From Acridotheres tristis (Eukaryota > Chordata > Aves > Passeriformes > Sturnidae), in assembly GCA_037013685.1 (NCBI GenBank), contig CM072890.1, forward strand, positions 992,001 through 1,056,000: a stretch of 64,000 bases of DNA. Direction: 5' to 3'. Under the pieces are notes generated by a model. The model worked only from the letters and a program-made list of their open reading frames with translations. It did no database searches and had not been told where the DNA came from. Below are positions 13,257-24,201 of the stretch, piece by piece (position 1 is the first letter of the stretch; each line of letters opens with the position of its first letter). Made by a program: the position numbers and the translations under genes.

Positions 13257-16200
13257 GAAATCTCCTTTTGGAGGAGTTTTAGATTTGCAGATGGACTCTG
13301 TGTTAGGCAGTGAAAGGCTGGGTAGGTCACATGGAAAAAGCACTGGGGAAACTAAAAGAAAAAAAAGAAAAAGAGATCAACTTTTTCCTTGGTATTCACA
13401 TGAGAGATTGGTACTCTACTGGTTATTAAAACTTATTAGCAAAGGCAACAATATTTAGTGGAGTTTGTTTGAGCAGCAAGTGCAGCACAGATTATGCATT
13501 GCCATTGATCCCCCTGGTGTGTCTCAGGGAAGAGGAACAGAGACATCCCTCAGCCCTCAGCTTACCTGGATTTCTCCCTGGCTTTTTTCTCCAAAGCACT
13601 GATGTTGTTTATAAGTCCTCTTTCCTTCCAGCCACCACTTCTGGGTTGTTTGGGTTTTGGGAATTTTGTTTGTTTGTTTGTTTTCCCTATATGAATATCC
13701 AGTTAGTCTTTAACTCTGGATGAGTTTTCAACTTCCAGTGATTTCCTTCTTCATTTGCAAATTTGCCATTATTCTTTAGTTTTGTTGAATATTTCTTTAT
13801 TTTTGTGTTTTGTACTGAAAGGAGGGAAATACTTTCTGTTACATCATCTAAGTACTGCTCATTTTATTGAATATCTTCATAATTTTTTGGGTTCTTTTCA
13901 AACTGCATGTAATTCTATCTTACATTTCTTGTTTTTGTTCTAATTCACTGGCTAATTTATTAGACACTAATACAGTAGGCAGTGAAAATATCAAACATAG
14001 CACTTTAGATGGGAGTAAATTACTTATTTATGGAATTGATATTACAATAATTTTTGCACGACACTTCATTCTATTTTTATGAACACTGAACATTTTATAT
14101 GCATTTTGATGTACAATCATGTAATTGTCTACAGAATGCTCTTGGTTCCAGATTTGATGAACTTGGATTGTTAGTTTTGAGTTAGTTTCTGTTTCTTCTT
14201 CAGCCTGACTTGGCATTAAACGAATTTTCCATTAATTTGCCAAGGATGCTGAAATAGCTGAAAATGGTGATGAATTTGTTCTTGTCCAGCCTTTCAGCCT
14301 GTCCTTGCTTTTTGAACTGCACTTAGAGCTCAGTTCAGTATTTCAGACCTTTCCAAGTTGCAGCATTAAATGCTCTCACAGGTCACTTCTTTCAGTATGA
14401 AGGGCACTGTGAGTTCTGGAGCACACAGGATTTACATCCCAAACTTATTTTGTTGGTTTAATTTTGTTCCAGCAGAGTAATCAGTGTTCCATGGCGTGCC
14501 AGGGCAGCCAAGATTAAGGTGGGTGGGCTCTGAATTTCCCAGGGATGTGAGAGCAGCTGCACTGAAACCCCCTTGTCTCTGTCTTTATGTGGAGCTGCTG
14601 TTGGGCAGGGTAGGTCTGGATCCCAAAAGTCGCTGTTCTCTGCAGTCCAGCTTGTGGAACTAAAATGGAAGGAGTTAAATGTTGACTTTCATTGTGGGGA
14701 GAGTTTCTTTTTGGTCCCAACCAGATTTTCTCTTTTCTCTGTCTTTCTGTTTCCAAATGACTGAAGTGGTGTGATGTTTATCTGTGAAGCATTCTGGTCT
14801 GTAAAGATCATCCTAAACACACTTTTTGTCTGCCTATTGTCATCTCACTCATCCCCATCTTTGAATGCTGTCCACCCATTTAAAAACTGCACTTTCCACC
14901 GTATTTTAAAATTTAGATGGCTTTTATATTTAAACTGAAATTTCAGAGTGATAATGCATCTGTTGTATTAGAGCTAGGAGCAGGAGACAAAAAAAAATGC
15001 TCTATTCTGAATATTCCCACACATCTTCTCCCTCAAATGCTACAGCTGTTTTATCCCTTCATAAATCTTTAATCCGAGGATTTCAATACTTAATTACAAA
15101 AAAAATTAACCTCACATCATTCCTTTGCTGTCAGGCAGTATTTTCCTTATTATGTGGATAAGCTAGGCATTAAGGGACTCTGTGATTTTTGCAAAATGTC
15201 ATGGCAAGCCCTGGCAACCTCTAAGACTCCAAATTTATAAGCCTGTAATCTGCCAACTTGACACTAACATTCTTTTTTCAGCTGGTAAATCCAATGGAAA
15301 GATCCTAAATCCTGGTTGAGTCTGGGAGGAGTTACTCTGAGATGGCAGTTAGTGCATAAATGTGCTAATGCTGCCATGGTCAGTGTGGAGAAGACAGCAA
15401 ATGGAAGATGAGTAAATCCATGGGTGAAAATTCGGGTGTTCCAGGGGTGTGACACAACCCCAGCAGGGCACAGGGGTCCCTGGCACATCCCCCTGCACCT
15501 GTGGCCACCACAGGCACCAGGATTTATCCTGACTCCCCTCATCAGGGACTCACACAGGTTTAATCGAGTTTTCTCTTCTCCTCACAGGCTCTCAGCTTTT
15601 TTTTGGTGTTCCCCAAGTGGTTTTGGAGTGAGTGCTCCATACTAAACATGAGAGAGATGATGCTTTTTCGAGTCTGTTTGTAAAATTTCAGCTGATACCA
15701 CAACATTCTTTGTGCTTCAATTGCTTTTTCAAGCTCTCTCTTTACAGCCAGGAGAAAGATAAAAATTTATGCAAAATGATGTACCCAGAAGCTTCTTTGT
15801 TTTTCCAGACGTATCAGTTGGGCAAATAGGAAAAAAAAAAAACAACCAAACTTTTTTTGGCAGACTGTGCTCTCCGTTATCTTGGCACTTCTATGGGATT
15901 TAAGGAATTGGAGCCTTGTGTGGTAACCTATGTCTCTTAAATCAGGCTTTAAAAGGTACCTAGGATAGTGACAAAAGTTTTGTGTCATTTTTCTTATGAT
16001 GGAAATGTCATAATAAACTTGGGATAAACCAGGTTAAACTGATAATTTTTTTTTCCAAAACTGACAGAAAATAATATGAAAGTAAATAATGTGTCATGGG
16101 GTAGAGGTATTAAACTTGACATTTTTATGTTTTCCATTGCAGCTAGCATAGGCAATGAAATAATGTAAAAATCTCTTTTATTTAAAATTTTGCTGAAATT

Positions 16201-16560
16201 AAGGAAATCAATGTGTGAAGGCACTGTACACCTTCCTTAAGGGTAGTGTAGGTGGATAATCATTTAAATCTATTGGACATTAGTCATGGCACTGGGCAAT
16301 ACTGTGACTGCTCACATGTCTTCCTGCTTTCCAGCACTCTTTTTGTCTTTTGAGGAGGGCATGCCCAAATAACTTTAATGTAACTTACCATTGTACTGTA
16401 TATCAAAAGAAACGCTGCTTTTGATATTTCTTTGATTTAAGCAGTAGTAAAATGCTGCAGGAAGGCATGCACGTAATTTTATACCTGCATTCAGCAGCTT
16501 AAATAACGTGCCTTAAGATTCCATCTGCTGCCCTTGCCTCCTGCTTTTCCCATGGCTGGG
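13257..16560. other. Intronic sequence without recognised features
   Basis: AT-rich single-copy sequence with a short (GTTT)n run at 13665-13682 and A-runs at 14989 and 15829-15841. No coding or transposon signature seen. Confidence 0.6.
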
Positions 16561-16673
16561 GGTGCAGCACGGGGGGGTTTTTCAGCAGGGGCAGCTCAGA
16601 GTGATTTGTGTGGCCAGCGGAGCGATCTGATCTCTGCTGTCAAACCACAGCAGCGTGCGCTGAGCACCGGCCC

Positions 16674-16880
16674 AGGTGATGCTCCTGTCACCGGGCCCGG
16701 GTGATGCTCCTGTCACCGGGCCAGGTGATGCTCCTGTCACCGGGCCAGGTGATGCTCCTGTCACCGGGCTCAAGGTGATGCTCCTGTCACCGGGTCCAGG
16801 TGATGCTCCTGTCACCGGGTCAAGGTGATGCTCCTGTCACCGGGCCCGGGTGATGCTCCTGTCACCGGGCTCAAGGTGAC
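16674..16880. repeat. GC-rich minisatellite, 24-26-bp unit, 8 copies
   Basis: Eight copies of GGTGATGCTCCTGTCACCGG start at 16676, 16700, 16724, 16748, 16774, 16799, 16824 and 16849. Spacers alternate between CCAGG, CCCGG and CAAGG forms. Each unit contains GGTGA and TCACC separated by 8 nt, so each can fold into a small hairpin, extended by flanking CCGG in some copies. It abuts the GAGCT/GGGCT block on its right. Confidence 0.95.
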
Positions 16881-16929
16881 GGCTCCGGTGCCGTGGGCAG
16901 GATGCTGGGGCCGGGATAAATGAGGATCC

Positions 16930-17690
16930 AGCTGCAGCGAGGCTGTGGTTTGGGTTGGATTTGCAGCAGTGGCACGGAGCTGGGCTGAGCTGGGCTGGGC
17001 TGGGCTGTGAGCCAGGGCACGGCTGCTGTGGCCGGGAGGGATTTGCAGCAGGGGCACAGAGCTGAGCTGAGCTGGGCTGAGCTGAGCTGGGCTGAGCTGG
17101 GCTGGCAGCCAGGGCACGGCTGCTGTGGTTTGGAGGGATTTGCAGCAGTGGCACAGAGCTGAGCTGGGCTGAGCTGTGTTGGGCTGTGTTGGGCTGAGCT
17201 GGGCTGTGTTGGGCTGTGTTGGTCTGTGCTGGGCTGTGTTGGGCTGTGTTGGGCTGAGCTGGGCTGAGCTGGGCTGTGCTGTGCTGGGCTGAGCTGGGCT
17301 GTGTTGGGCTGAGCTGGGCTGTGCTGTGCTGGGCTGAGCTGGGCTGGGCTGTGCTGTGCTGGGCTGTGTTGGGCTGAGCTGGGCTGTGCTGTGCTGGGCT
17401 GGCAGCCAGGGCATGGCTGCTGTGGTTTGGAGGGATTTGCAGCAGTGGCACAGAGCTGAGCCGGGCTGAGCTGAGCTGAGCTGTGTTGGGCTGGGCTGAG
17501 CTGAGCTGGGCTGGGCTGTGCTGAGCTGGGCTGAGCTGTGTTGGGCTGAGCTGTGTTGAGCTGGGCTGGGCTGAGCTGGGCTGTGTTGGGCTGAGCTGAG
17601 CTGGGCTGAGCTGAGCTGTGCTGGGCTGGGCTGGGCTGTGCTGAGCTGTGCTGGGCTGGGCTGGGCTGTGAGCCAGGGCACGGCTGCTCC
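16930..17690. repeat. Pentameric GAGCT/GGGCT/GTGCT repeat resembling an Ig switch region
   Basis: About 750 bp are built of 5-bp units GGGCT, GAGCT, GTGCT and GTGTT, plus-strand G-rich. Longer spacer blocks interrupt it: GGATTTGCAGCAGTGGCAC (near 16959, 17038, 17137, 17433) and GCCAGGGCACGGCTGCTG (near 17011, 17108, 17405, 17672), which define higher-order units of unequal length. The pentamer mix is like that of mammalian S-mu switch repeats, though there is no Ig gene here. Runs such as three or four consecutive GGGCT could form G-quadruplexes. Minus-strand ORFs of 289-398 codons rich in PAQPSTAQ are read-through of this array and not proteins. Confidence 0.95.
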
Positions 17691-17960
17691 TGCCTGGCCG
17701 CGCTCCCGGCCAGGATGCCCGAGCTGCGCTCCCGGAGCCGCCGCCGTCCTTGCCCCGCTGCCACAGCCGCGGGTTCCTGGTTTTGGGAGAACGTGATGTC
17801 ATCAGGGGTGTTGGCTCGCAGGGATTTCGCTCCCGAGGAATCAGTTTGAAATGCGGGCAGAATCCCGGAGACCTTCGCGGGTGCGCTCGCTTGCCTTTGA
17901 GCCGGCTCGGAGCGAAGGTGCCGATGGAAAAACGCCCGGGTTCCTTTCGAGAGGAATTAA
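17684..17960. promoter_or_regulatory. CpG island, candidate internal promoter
   Basis: I count about 29 CpG dinucleotides in roughly 270 bp, in a window where CpG is otherwise scarce. The island is non-repetitive and follows directly on the GAGCT/GGGCT repeat block. It holds a CRE-like TGATGTCA at 17794-17801 (one mismatch to TGACGTCA) within the near-palindrome TGATGTCATCA. There is no clear TATA box. Preserved CpG density implies germline hypomethylation and so probable promoter or enhancer activity. The short ORF at 18008 makes plus-strand transcription the simplest reading, but an antisense non-coding transcript is equally possible from sequence alone. Confidence 0.65.
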
Positions 17961-18007
17961 CATGTGCAATATAGAAGAGATTTAAGTGGATACAATACCT
18001 GGAGGCA

Positions 18008-18078
18008 ATGTCGAGCCAGTCTGGATTTTCCAACTCTCTTCCTCTCCCAGGATATCCATTCTACCAGGTGTCATGCAG
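18008..18078 (+). CDS. Candidate alternative first coding exon of PLEKHA7 (unproven)
   Basis: An ATG at 18008 (context ggcaATGt, with G at -3) opens a frame beginning MSSQSGFSNSL and ending PGYPFYQVSC, followed by AG and a possible donor gtatat at 18079. An in-frame TAG at 17972-17974 closes the frame upstream, so it is not the tail of a longer ORF. The two leftover bases AG plus the first C of the exon at 51673 would make AGC (Ser) and continue into HNQQTT, so the phase fits. A second possible donor (CAG then gtgtca at 18068) would leave phase 0 and does not fit exon 51673. The ORF lies about 50 bp downstream of a dense CpG island, as expected for a first exon. A seven-codon upstream ORF at 17962-17985 would sit in the leader. 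I do not recognise the peptide. Phase agreement has a one-in-three chance of being accidental, so this is a hypothesis. Confidence 0.4.
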
Positions 18079-21000
18079 GTATATCGTGCTTCAAGTTTTA
18101 CCTTTTAATGCAGTTGCATGTAGAGCTGTAGCGTGATGAGGGTGTTAACTGATTTTTCCCCCATTTCTTTGTTCTCAGAAAAAAAAAAATTATGAAATTG
18201 GAGAGTTAAGAAGCTGAAAACCATAAATACTATGTGCCTGATCTTATGGTTAAGTTCACCTTTATATAAAGCAAATATTTTTATTTCTAAGCATACTAAA
18301 TATTTTCAGAGTTTTTCTGACTGGGAAAATGAAGTTGTAACCTTGGAGATTTTTTTAAGTGAGTTATGTATTCAGATATTTCTGTCATTTATTGGGAGCC
18401 AGATATCTGTGGTGTTAAGAAAAGGTAATTATACAGATTTCTAAAACTTTAATGATTTCAAGCCTTTACATGTATATTTATATAAGGTAAATAAACAGAA
18501 GCACTTACTGACATTTTGCTCCTAAGACAATTCACTCAAAACATGCACATGTGAAAAGGTTATAAATACCAGTGGTGTGGTAAAGCTAAATTGCACTAGC
18601 TTCTTATTTTATCTTTTTGACTCAACCGTCCTTCTTTATTAATAATCCTCCCTTCTGAAGGTGTTTATAAGAGTTTTCTAGTGAATGGGCTGGATCCTCA
18701 CCATGAATTTACTCTTCCTGCTGTAGAAAACGGTAATATTGCATAATAATCAGAGGGAATGTGTTACAGTACTGCTGTGGCTGAAAGAGCTCAGGTTTCT
18801 GGCACACCTTAATACAGGAGTGTAATCTCTGTTTATTGTGTCTAAATCTGAAGTCCCTGCAACAATAAGAGAGGGAGGGGAAAAAGGGCGTCAGGACAGG
18901 AGTTTTGTGCTATTACTCATCATTCAGTATTGTGCTATTACTCGTCATTCAGTAAGGCATGTGAAGAGGAGGATAAGAAAATAAATTAATTATTAACATA
19001 CCCAGGTCTAGAGAATGGATCTGGCAGTGTCCATGAACTGCACCAGAGACAGTGGCATGGGTTGGGTTGGTAAGGCTGCAGTGATGGTCACTTGTGAGTA
19101 GAAACAAGAGTGGTTCTGCACAGAGTTGATTTAAACAGTTTTTAATGTGTTTCTTGAAATAAATTGGCATATTTGTGTGTGTGTAACACTGCTGGGGCTG
19201 TCTGCTCAAGGGTACTGAGTGAGCCCTTGGGAGGTCAATCACAGTGACTCCTCTATTTGGTTGTCCTTTGGTCTGACTTTAATGGAAGCTGAAGTCTAAA
19301 AACCTTTCTCTTTTTTTTTTTTTTTCCTGGACATTTTTTTGTGGTGAAAGGCATGAATACCTGAAAATTAGACAAGAGAAATCCAATAAATGGCAGCTGA
19401 TGTTAAAACCTTCCCTTCCCACCCGTGTGTTAGGTGATTAGTCAAAGTCACAGCTTTTCACTCCTCCTTAGGATCAGAATGTCCAGAGGCACAGCCCAGC
19501 TCCCAAATTTCCACAGTGACCTTCTGGACTAGGCTGAAGGTCTCATCAGTGGCTTCCAAGTCCTCTGTTCTGAAAACAGATTCAAGTTCTTGAACTTTTG
19601 GATCCCTGTTGCTTATCTGCATTTTGGTTTTGATTTTCTCTTTCTGTTTCTTACATGGCTTTAAATAGTTGTTCAGCATTTCGATGATGTCTGTGTGTAA
19701 TAATTTTCAGATAAGATAATTAGTTTCTGTTATATGCAACTGAGCTTATTAAGCTCCTGTTTTATGTATGTAAAATTGGGTGGATTTACTTCCTTTAGTG
19801 ACTAAGTCATTCTGACTTTGCAACTCTGTTTCACTACTTGAAAAGATAAATTCCTGGCATTGTCTGCAGTCACTGATAACTGTAAAAAAAAAAAAAAGTA
19901 AAATTAGTATCCCTGCAGTCCTTTCAGAGCTCATCCTCAGTGCAGAATTTTTCTTTGAGAATAGTAACATACAACTATTTCTGCTTGTAATTTTGCTTGT
20001 ATTTTTGGGGAGTAATGCACCTTACAGAGACTGGGCTGAATTGGAGTCTTCACTCCAGTTGTCATATTCTGCTTGTCAAGTTCTGAGTGAACTTTCCCCA
20101 GTAAAATAAACAGGCACTGGGACTACTGTTAGTGTGCATTATGCTAAACTTGTATATTGACAGAGACATTAAATATATTGTGGCTGGCTATTGAGATGGG
20201 ATAAAAGTCCTGAACAGAGGTCTGGAAAAGCTCTCTTTTCAGGCAGCTTTTTGTCCTTTTTTTGTAGATAAAACCAATTTTCCACAGATCAGAGTTGTCA
20301 TTGGGATTGCTTAGTGTTCAGAATGGATTGTGCTTTCTGTTACCCATAAAGAATAGTAGTTTTGGACTACTACTATCTACACATTTATTTTTTTTTTTGT
20401 AGAAATGTGGATGAACTATTGATGGTAGCCTGTTCTGGAGGAATGCACCGTCAGTGTTTTGTTCATTTTTGGTTTTCTAAGATTGCTCAGGGCATTGTTG
20501 ATGTTGGAGATGACCAAGATGTTGTCCCCAAAACTGGGTCACTCAGGGCTAGTGTGGCCTCCTGGCTGGCTGTGGATTATGGCATGGCATAAATCAGGAG
20601 TTCAGCCTGGGGACTGTGGTTTTTGAGCCATGTTGTATTTCATTTTTGGTATCTGTGTGGTGCAGAATTGGTGTTTCTTGGTTTTCCACTTTGGAACAAA
20701 ATTTAGAGATGGATATAATTTAATTTGAACGTGATAAAAAATACCTTCTTTTTTCTTATATAATAAAAGAGAACTGATTTCAATATTAGTTGTAGAAAAT
20801 GCCCCATGTGATTGAAAAACACTTGGAGTAATTTATCAGCTTTGTTCTGTTACAGATTTGGTGTTTGATCTAGAAATTCCGAGAAAATATGGCCCTCTGT
20901 AATTCATCTGCTTCAAAATAGGTAGCAGCAAATGTAGAATTTGTTGTTAAAATTTAAATGGCAGCCAAAATAAGCCTGCAAGTGAAGCTGTCCTTACTCT

Positions 21001-23522
21001 GGCTAGTATGGCATCAGCCACAGAACTTGCATTTTTCATCGTGTCATGTTGGTTTTTCTTTGTATATCATCTGGTGTAGAAGGAAGTCTGCTCAAAAGTC
21101 TTTCAGAATAGTCTTAGCATGTTTGATTTTCATAAAGGGAATCAGTAGATATTAAGAACAAAGGCTGCACTCATGTCTGTGTCCCGGTTGCCCTGGTAGG
21201 ACAAGAAGTGTTTATTGTAAGAACATTTGCTCTCTCATTGCTTCGGGCTGTGAGACAAGAGCAGAGCAGTCCTGGGAGTATTTCTTGGGCAAAGAAAAGA
21301 CATCTGGTATCCTGGGCAGGTTCTGTGGGGGAAGCCAGAGCTTTCAGCTCCGCTGGGGTATCAGCACAGTGCAGCCATTTTAGAAAACAGTTGTTTTTTG
21401 CCTCACAATTCGTGTTCAGACACAGTTTTGGAGAGGATTTCTGTGTCTTTCCTCACGTGGGGATGTGAGATAACACGACGCCCAGCTGTGGAGCAGTTAC
21501 TGGTGTTCCTGTGATGTACTTGGAGTTTTGCTGGTGGACTGGGATACCTTTCATAAAAAGTCTCCTCTTTGTCCTAACCAAAACCAGAACCTTCTGCATC
21601 CCTGTGGAATCCTGGAATTCTGCTTCCAGCAAGGCCAGTGGAAGCCACGCTCACAGCAAAGGTTTGGAAGTTCACGTGTCACTGCACCTCTTCTGTATGC
21701 TGATAGAGACAGGGGAGAAAACACAGCTACTGAGCATCAGTTACTGACAGGGAAAACTCGCAGTCCTGGGAATTCAGCATGAGCCAATTGCAGCTGTGCA
21801 GTTGATTCTGAGTGCAATTAATGCAAATTCCATCCAGTCATAGCAATAGCCCAAATAAGTTTCTATAACTGAAACCAAGCAACAAATGGCCAGGGCTTGT
21901 CTGTGCAAAGGGAACAGACTTTGCAGCATTAAGCCACTGCTTTTCTTTTAAAGGGGTAGCCAGTGCCCACTTCAAATGTTGCTTTTTAATAGAATCCATT
22001 CCTGAAATTAAAAAAAAAAAAAAAAAGCTGCTGTATTTTAGGCAGAGGAATAAATCTTGATTGCTTCCATGTTGTGCAGTGTTAGAAGACAGTGAATGCT
22101 TGTAAAGAAACAAATTTACTCAGTTTTCTTTGTAGCATAATTTGACGAGTTTACCTAAATTAAAATCTCTTGAGAAATAATACACCCAGGCAAATTGTAA
22201 TCAAGAATAACAAAAATGATGTTACAGCATTTGTTGGTTAGTGTCAGGGAAAGTCCTGGGTAGCTGTTCATAACTGTTATTCAGAATATTCAGCAGTAGG
22301 CAGTGTATGACAGGGATTTACAGTCACATTTTTCTTGGAATAACTAAATCAGTTGAGCAAAACTTCCTGTATTTTATGTTCTTTGCTGGTTCAGAGCTGT
22401 TGCCTTTTCTCTGTAGGGAAAAGAGGAGGAGAAAGGGGAGGGCAGAGTTTTTGGCTAAATGGACAAAATATATGCAAGAACATGGTGTGCTAAATTTATG
22501 CTGGCCTTAGAAGCTGCTTCCCCATAGAATTTGATTTTTATATATGGCTACAACAGAACTTTAGCTTTCATGTTAGGAGAGGGAGATTGGTCTCTGGTTT
22601 TTAGAAAGATAATTCCTTCTTCAGGGCTTGGGAAGAACTACTAAAGCTGGTGCTGTAGGAATATATTAAATTCAGATTTAAGAAAGGGAGGGAATGATTA
22701 AAATCTGAAGAGGACAGTTTTATGTATTTTATCCTCCGCAATATTTAAAATGTGGGCAGGCTATTTTTATATTTAAATGATTTAAACATGATATATATAT
22801 AATTGCTTTATAGGCAAATGGAAAGATTGCTTTTAAGCAAAAGGCCTTGTTTTTTTTTTTTTTTTTCTAAGGGGCCTCATGATTAGAATGTCAGCAGTTA
22901 TTTGGGCTTGACAGAACAAACAAAGCATTAAAAATTTTCCCATAATAAAAAGTAACTCGTTAAGCAAGATTGGACTTGAAAAAAAGAGTTCAGCGTGTAG
23001 GGAATGAATCTTAAGCACAAGGTGCTCTTTGGGAAGACAAAATGATAGGAAAACTGTTAAAGATGAGGCAAGGTCATCATCTCTAACTTTTGTCCAGAAG
23101 ACAGAAGTGAAGTGGTGAGAGATGTTGCTTGAGGTGTTGTGGTTCCTCAGGGGCTTCCTTGGAAAAGTGGAGCTGGAAGGAATTCATCTCTCACAAAATG
23201 CCTCTGATAGCACAAATCTCTGCTCCTCCTGATTTCCTGCTGCTCCCCCTTTTCCCCTCACCCTATTTCATCTCCTTTTTCCCATATTTCTTTTCCCTCC
23301 CCTGTTTCGTCCCACCTGAACTGGAAATGAAAAACCACCATGAGTGAGTGACCAGGAGCTGGACACAATCCTGCTGACCTGAATAAAACCCACCAAAAAC
23401 CTCTCGGGTACTTGAAAAATCATTATTATGGGCTAAGAGCCGGGGCCTTTCCTCCGCTCTCGGGACATTGCCACCCGGGTGGGAATTACGGAGACGCAAA
23501 TTTGGACACACAGCAGGACCAG
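18079..23522. other. Intronic sequence, mostly single copy
   Basis: AT-rich, with homopolymer runs at 19311-19325, 19884-19897, 22009-22025 and 22849-22866. No transposon or coding exon recognised. ORFs such as those at 20362-20592 and 21208-21468 have no family match that I can recognise. Confidence 0.6.
18905..18954. repeat. Tandem duplication, 2 x 25 bp
   Basis: TTGTGCTATTACTCRTCATT followed by CAGTA occurs at 18905 and again at 18930, with one difference (CAT against CGT). It is a small, recent-looking slippage duplication. Confidence 0.9.
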
Positions 23523-24201
23523 ATGTGCAGGTGTGTGTGCAGGTGTGTTCAGGTGTGTGTGCAGGTGTGTGTGCAGGTGTGTGTTCAGGTGTGTGTGCAG
23601 GTGTGTGTGCAGGTGCGTGTGCAGATGTGTGCAGGTGTGTGTGCAGGTGTGTGTGCAGGTGTGTGTGCAGGTGTGTGTGCAGGTGTGTGTGCAGGTGTGT
23701 GCAGGTGTGTGTGCAGGTGTGTGTGCAGGTGCGTGTGCAGGTGTGTGCAGGTGTGTGTGCAGGTGTGTGTGCAGGTGTGTGTGCAGGTGTGTGTGCAGGT
23801 GTGTGTGCAGGTGTGTTCAGGTGTGTGTGCAGGTGTGTGTGCAGGTGTGTGTGCAGGTGTGTGCAGGTGCGTGTGCAGGTGTGTGTGCAGGTGTGTGCAG
23901 GTGTGTATGCAGGTGTGTATGCAGGTGTGTGTTCAGGTGTGTGTGCAGGTGTGTGCAGGTGTGTGTGCAGGTGTGTGCAGGTGTGTGTGCAGGTGTGTGT
24001 TCAGGTGTGTGTGAAGGTGTGTGCAGATGTGTTCAGGTGTGTGTGCAGGTGTGTGTGCAGGTGCGTGTGCAGGTGTGGGTGCTGATGTGTTCAGGTGTGT
24101 GTGCAGGTGTGTGTGCAGATGTGTTCAGGTGTGTGTGCAGATGTGTTCAGGTGTGTGTGCAGGTGTGTGTTCAGGTGCGTGTGCAGGTGCGTGTGCAGGT
24201 G
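23523..24201. repeat. Minisatellite, 12-bp unit CAGGTGTGTGTG, about 55 copies
   Basis: Head-to-tail CAGGTGTGTGTG with 8-bp (CAGGTGTG) short units and variants TTCAGG, CAGATG, GTGCGT and GTGTAT. The plus strand, which would be the transcribed RNA sense of PLEKHA7, is a long UG-rich tract; the alternating purine-pyrimidine parts can adopt Z-DNA. Plus-strand ORFs of 200-300 codons (VCVQVCVQ) are artefacts of the array. The right flank, to 24370, is GC-rich single-copy DNA with scattered CpG. Confidence 0.97.

Noticed and set aside
16812..18033. Minus-strand ORFs of 289-398 codons rich in PAQPSTAQLS
   Set aside because: They are translation of the GAGCT/GGGCT pentamer repeat in overlapping frames. 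There is no splice or start support, and all three minus frames stay open equally.
11095..24201. CRISPR array
   Set aside because: The repeats are directly head to tail with no unique spacers, and the genome is a vertebrate one.
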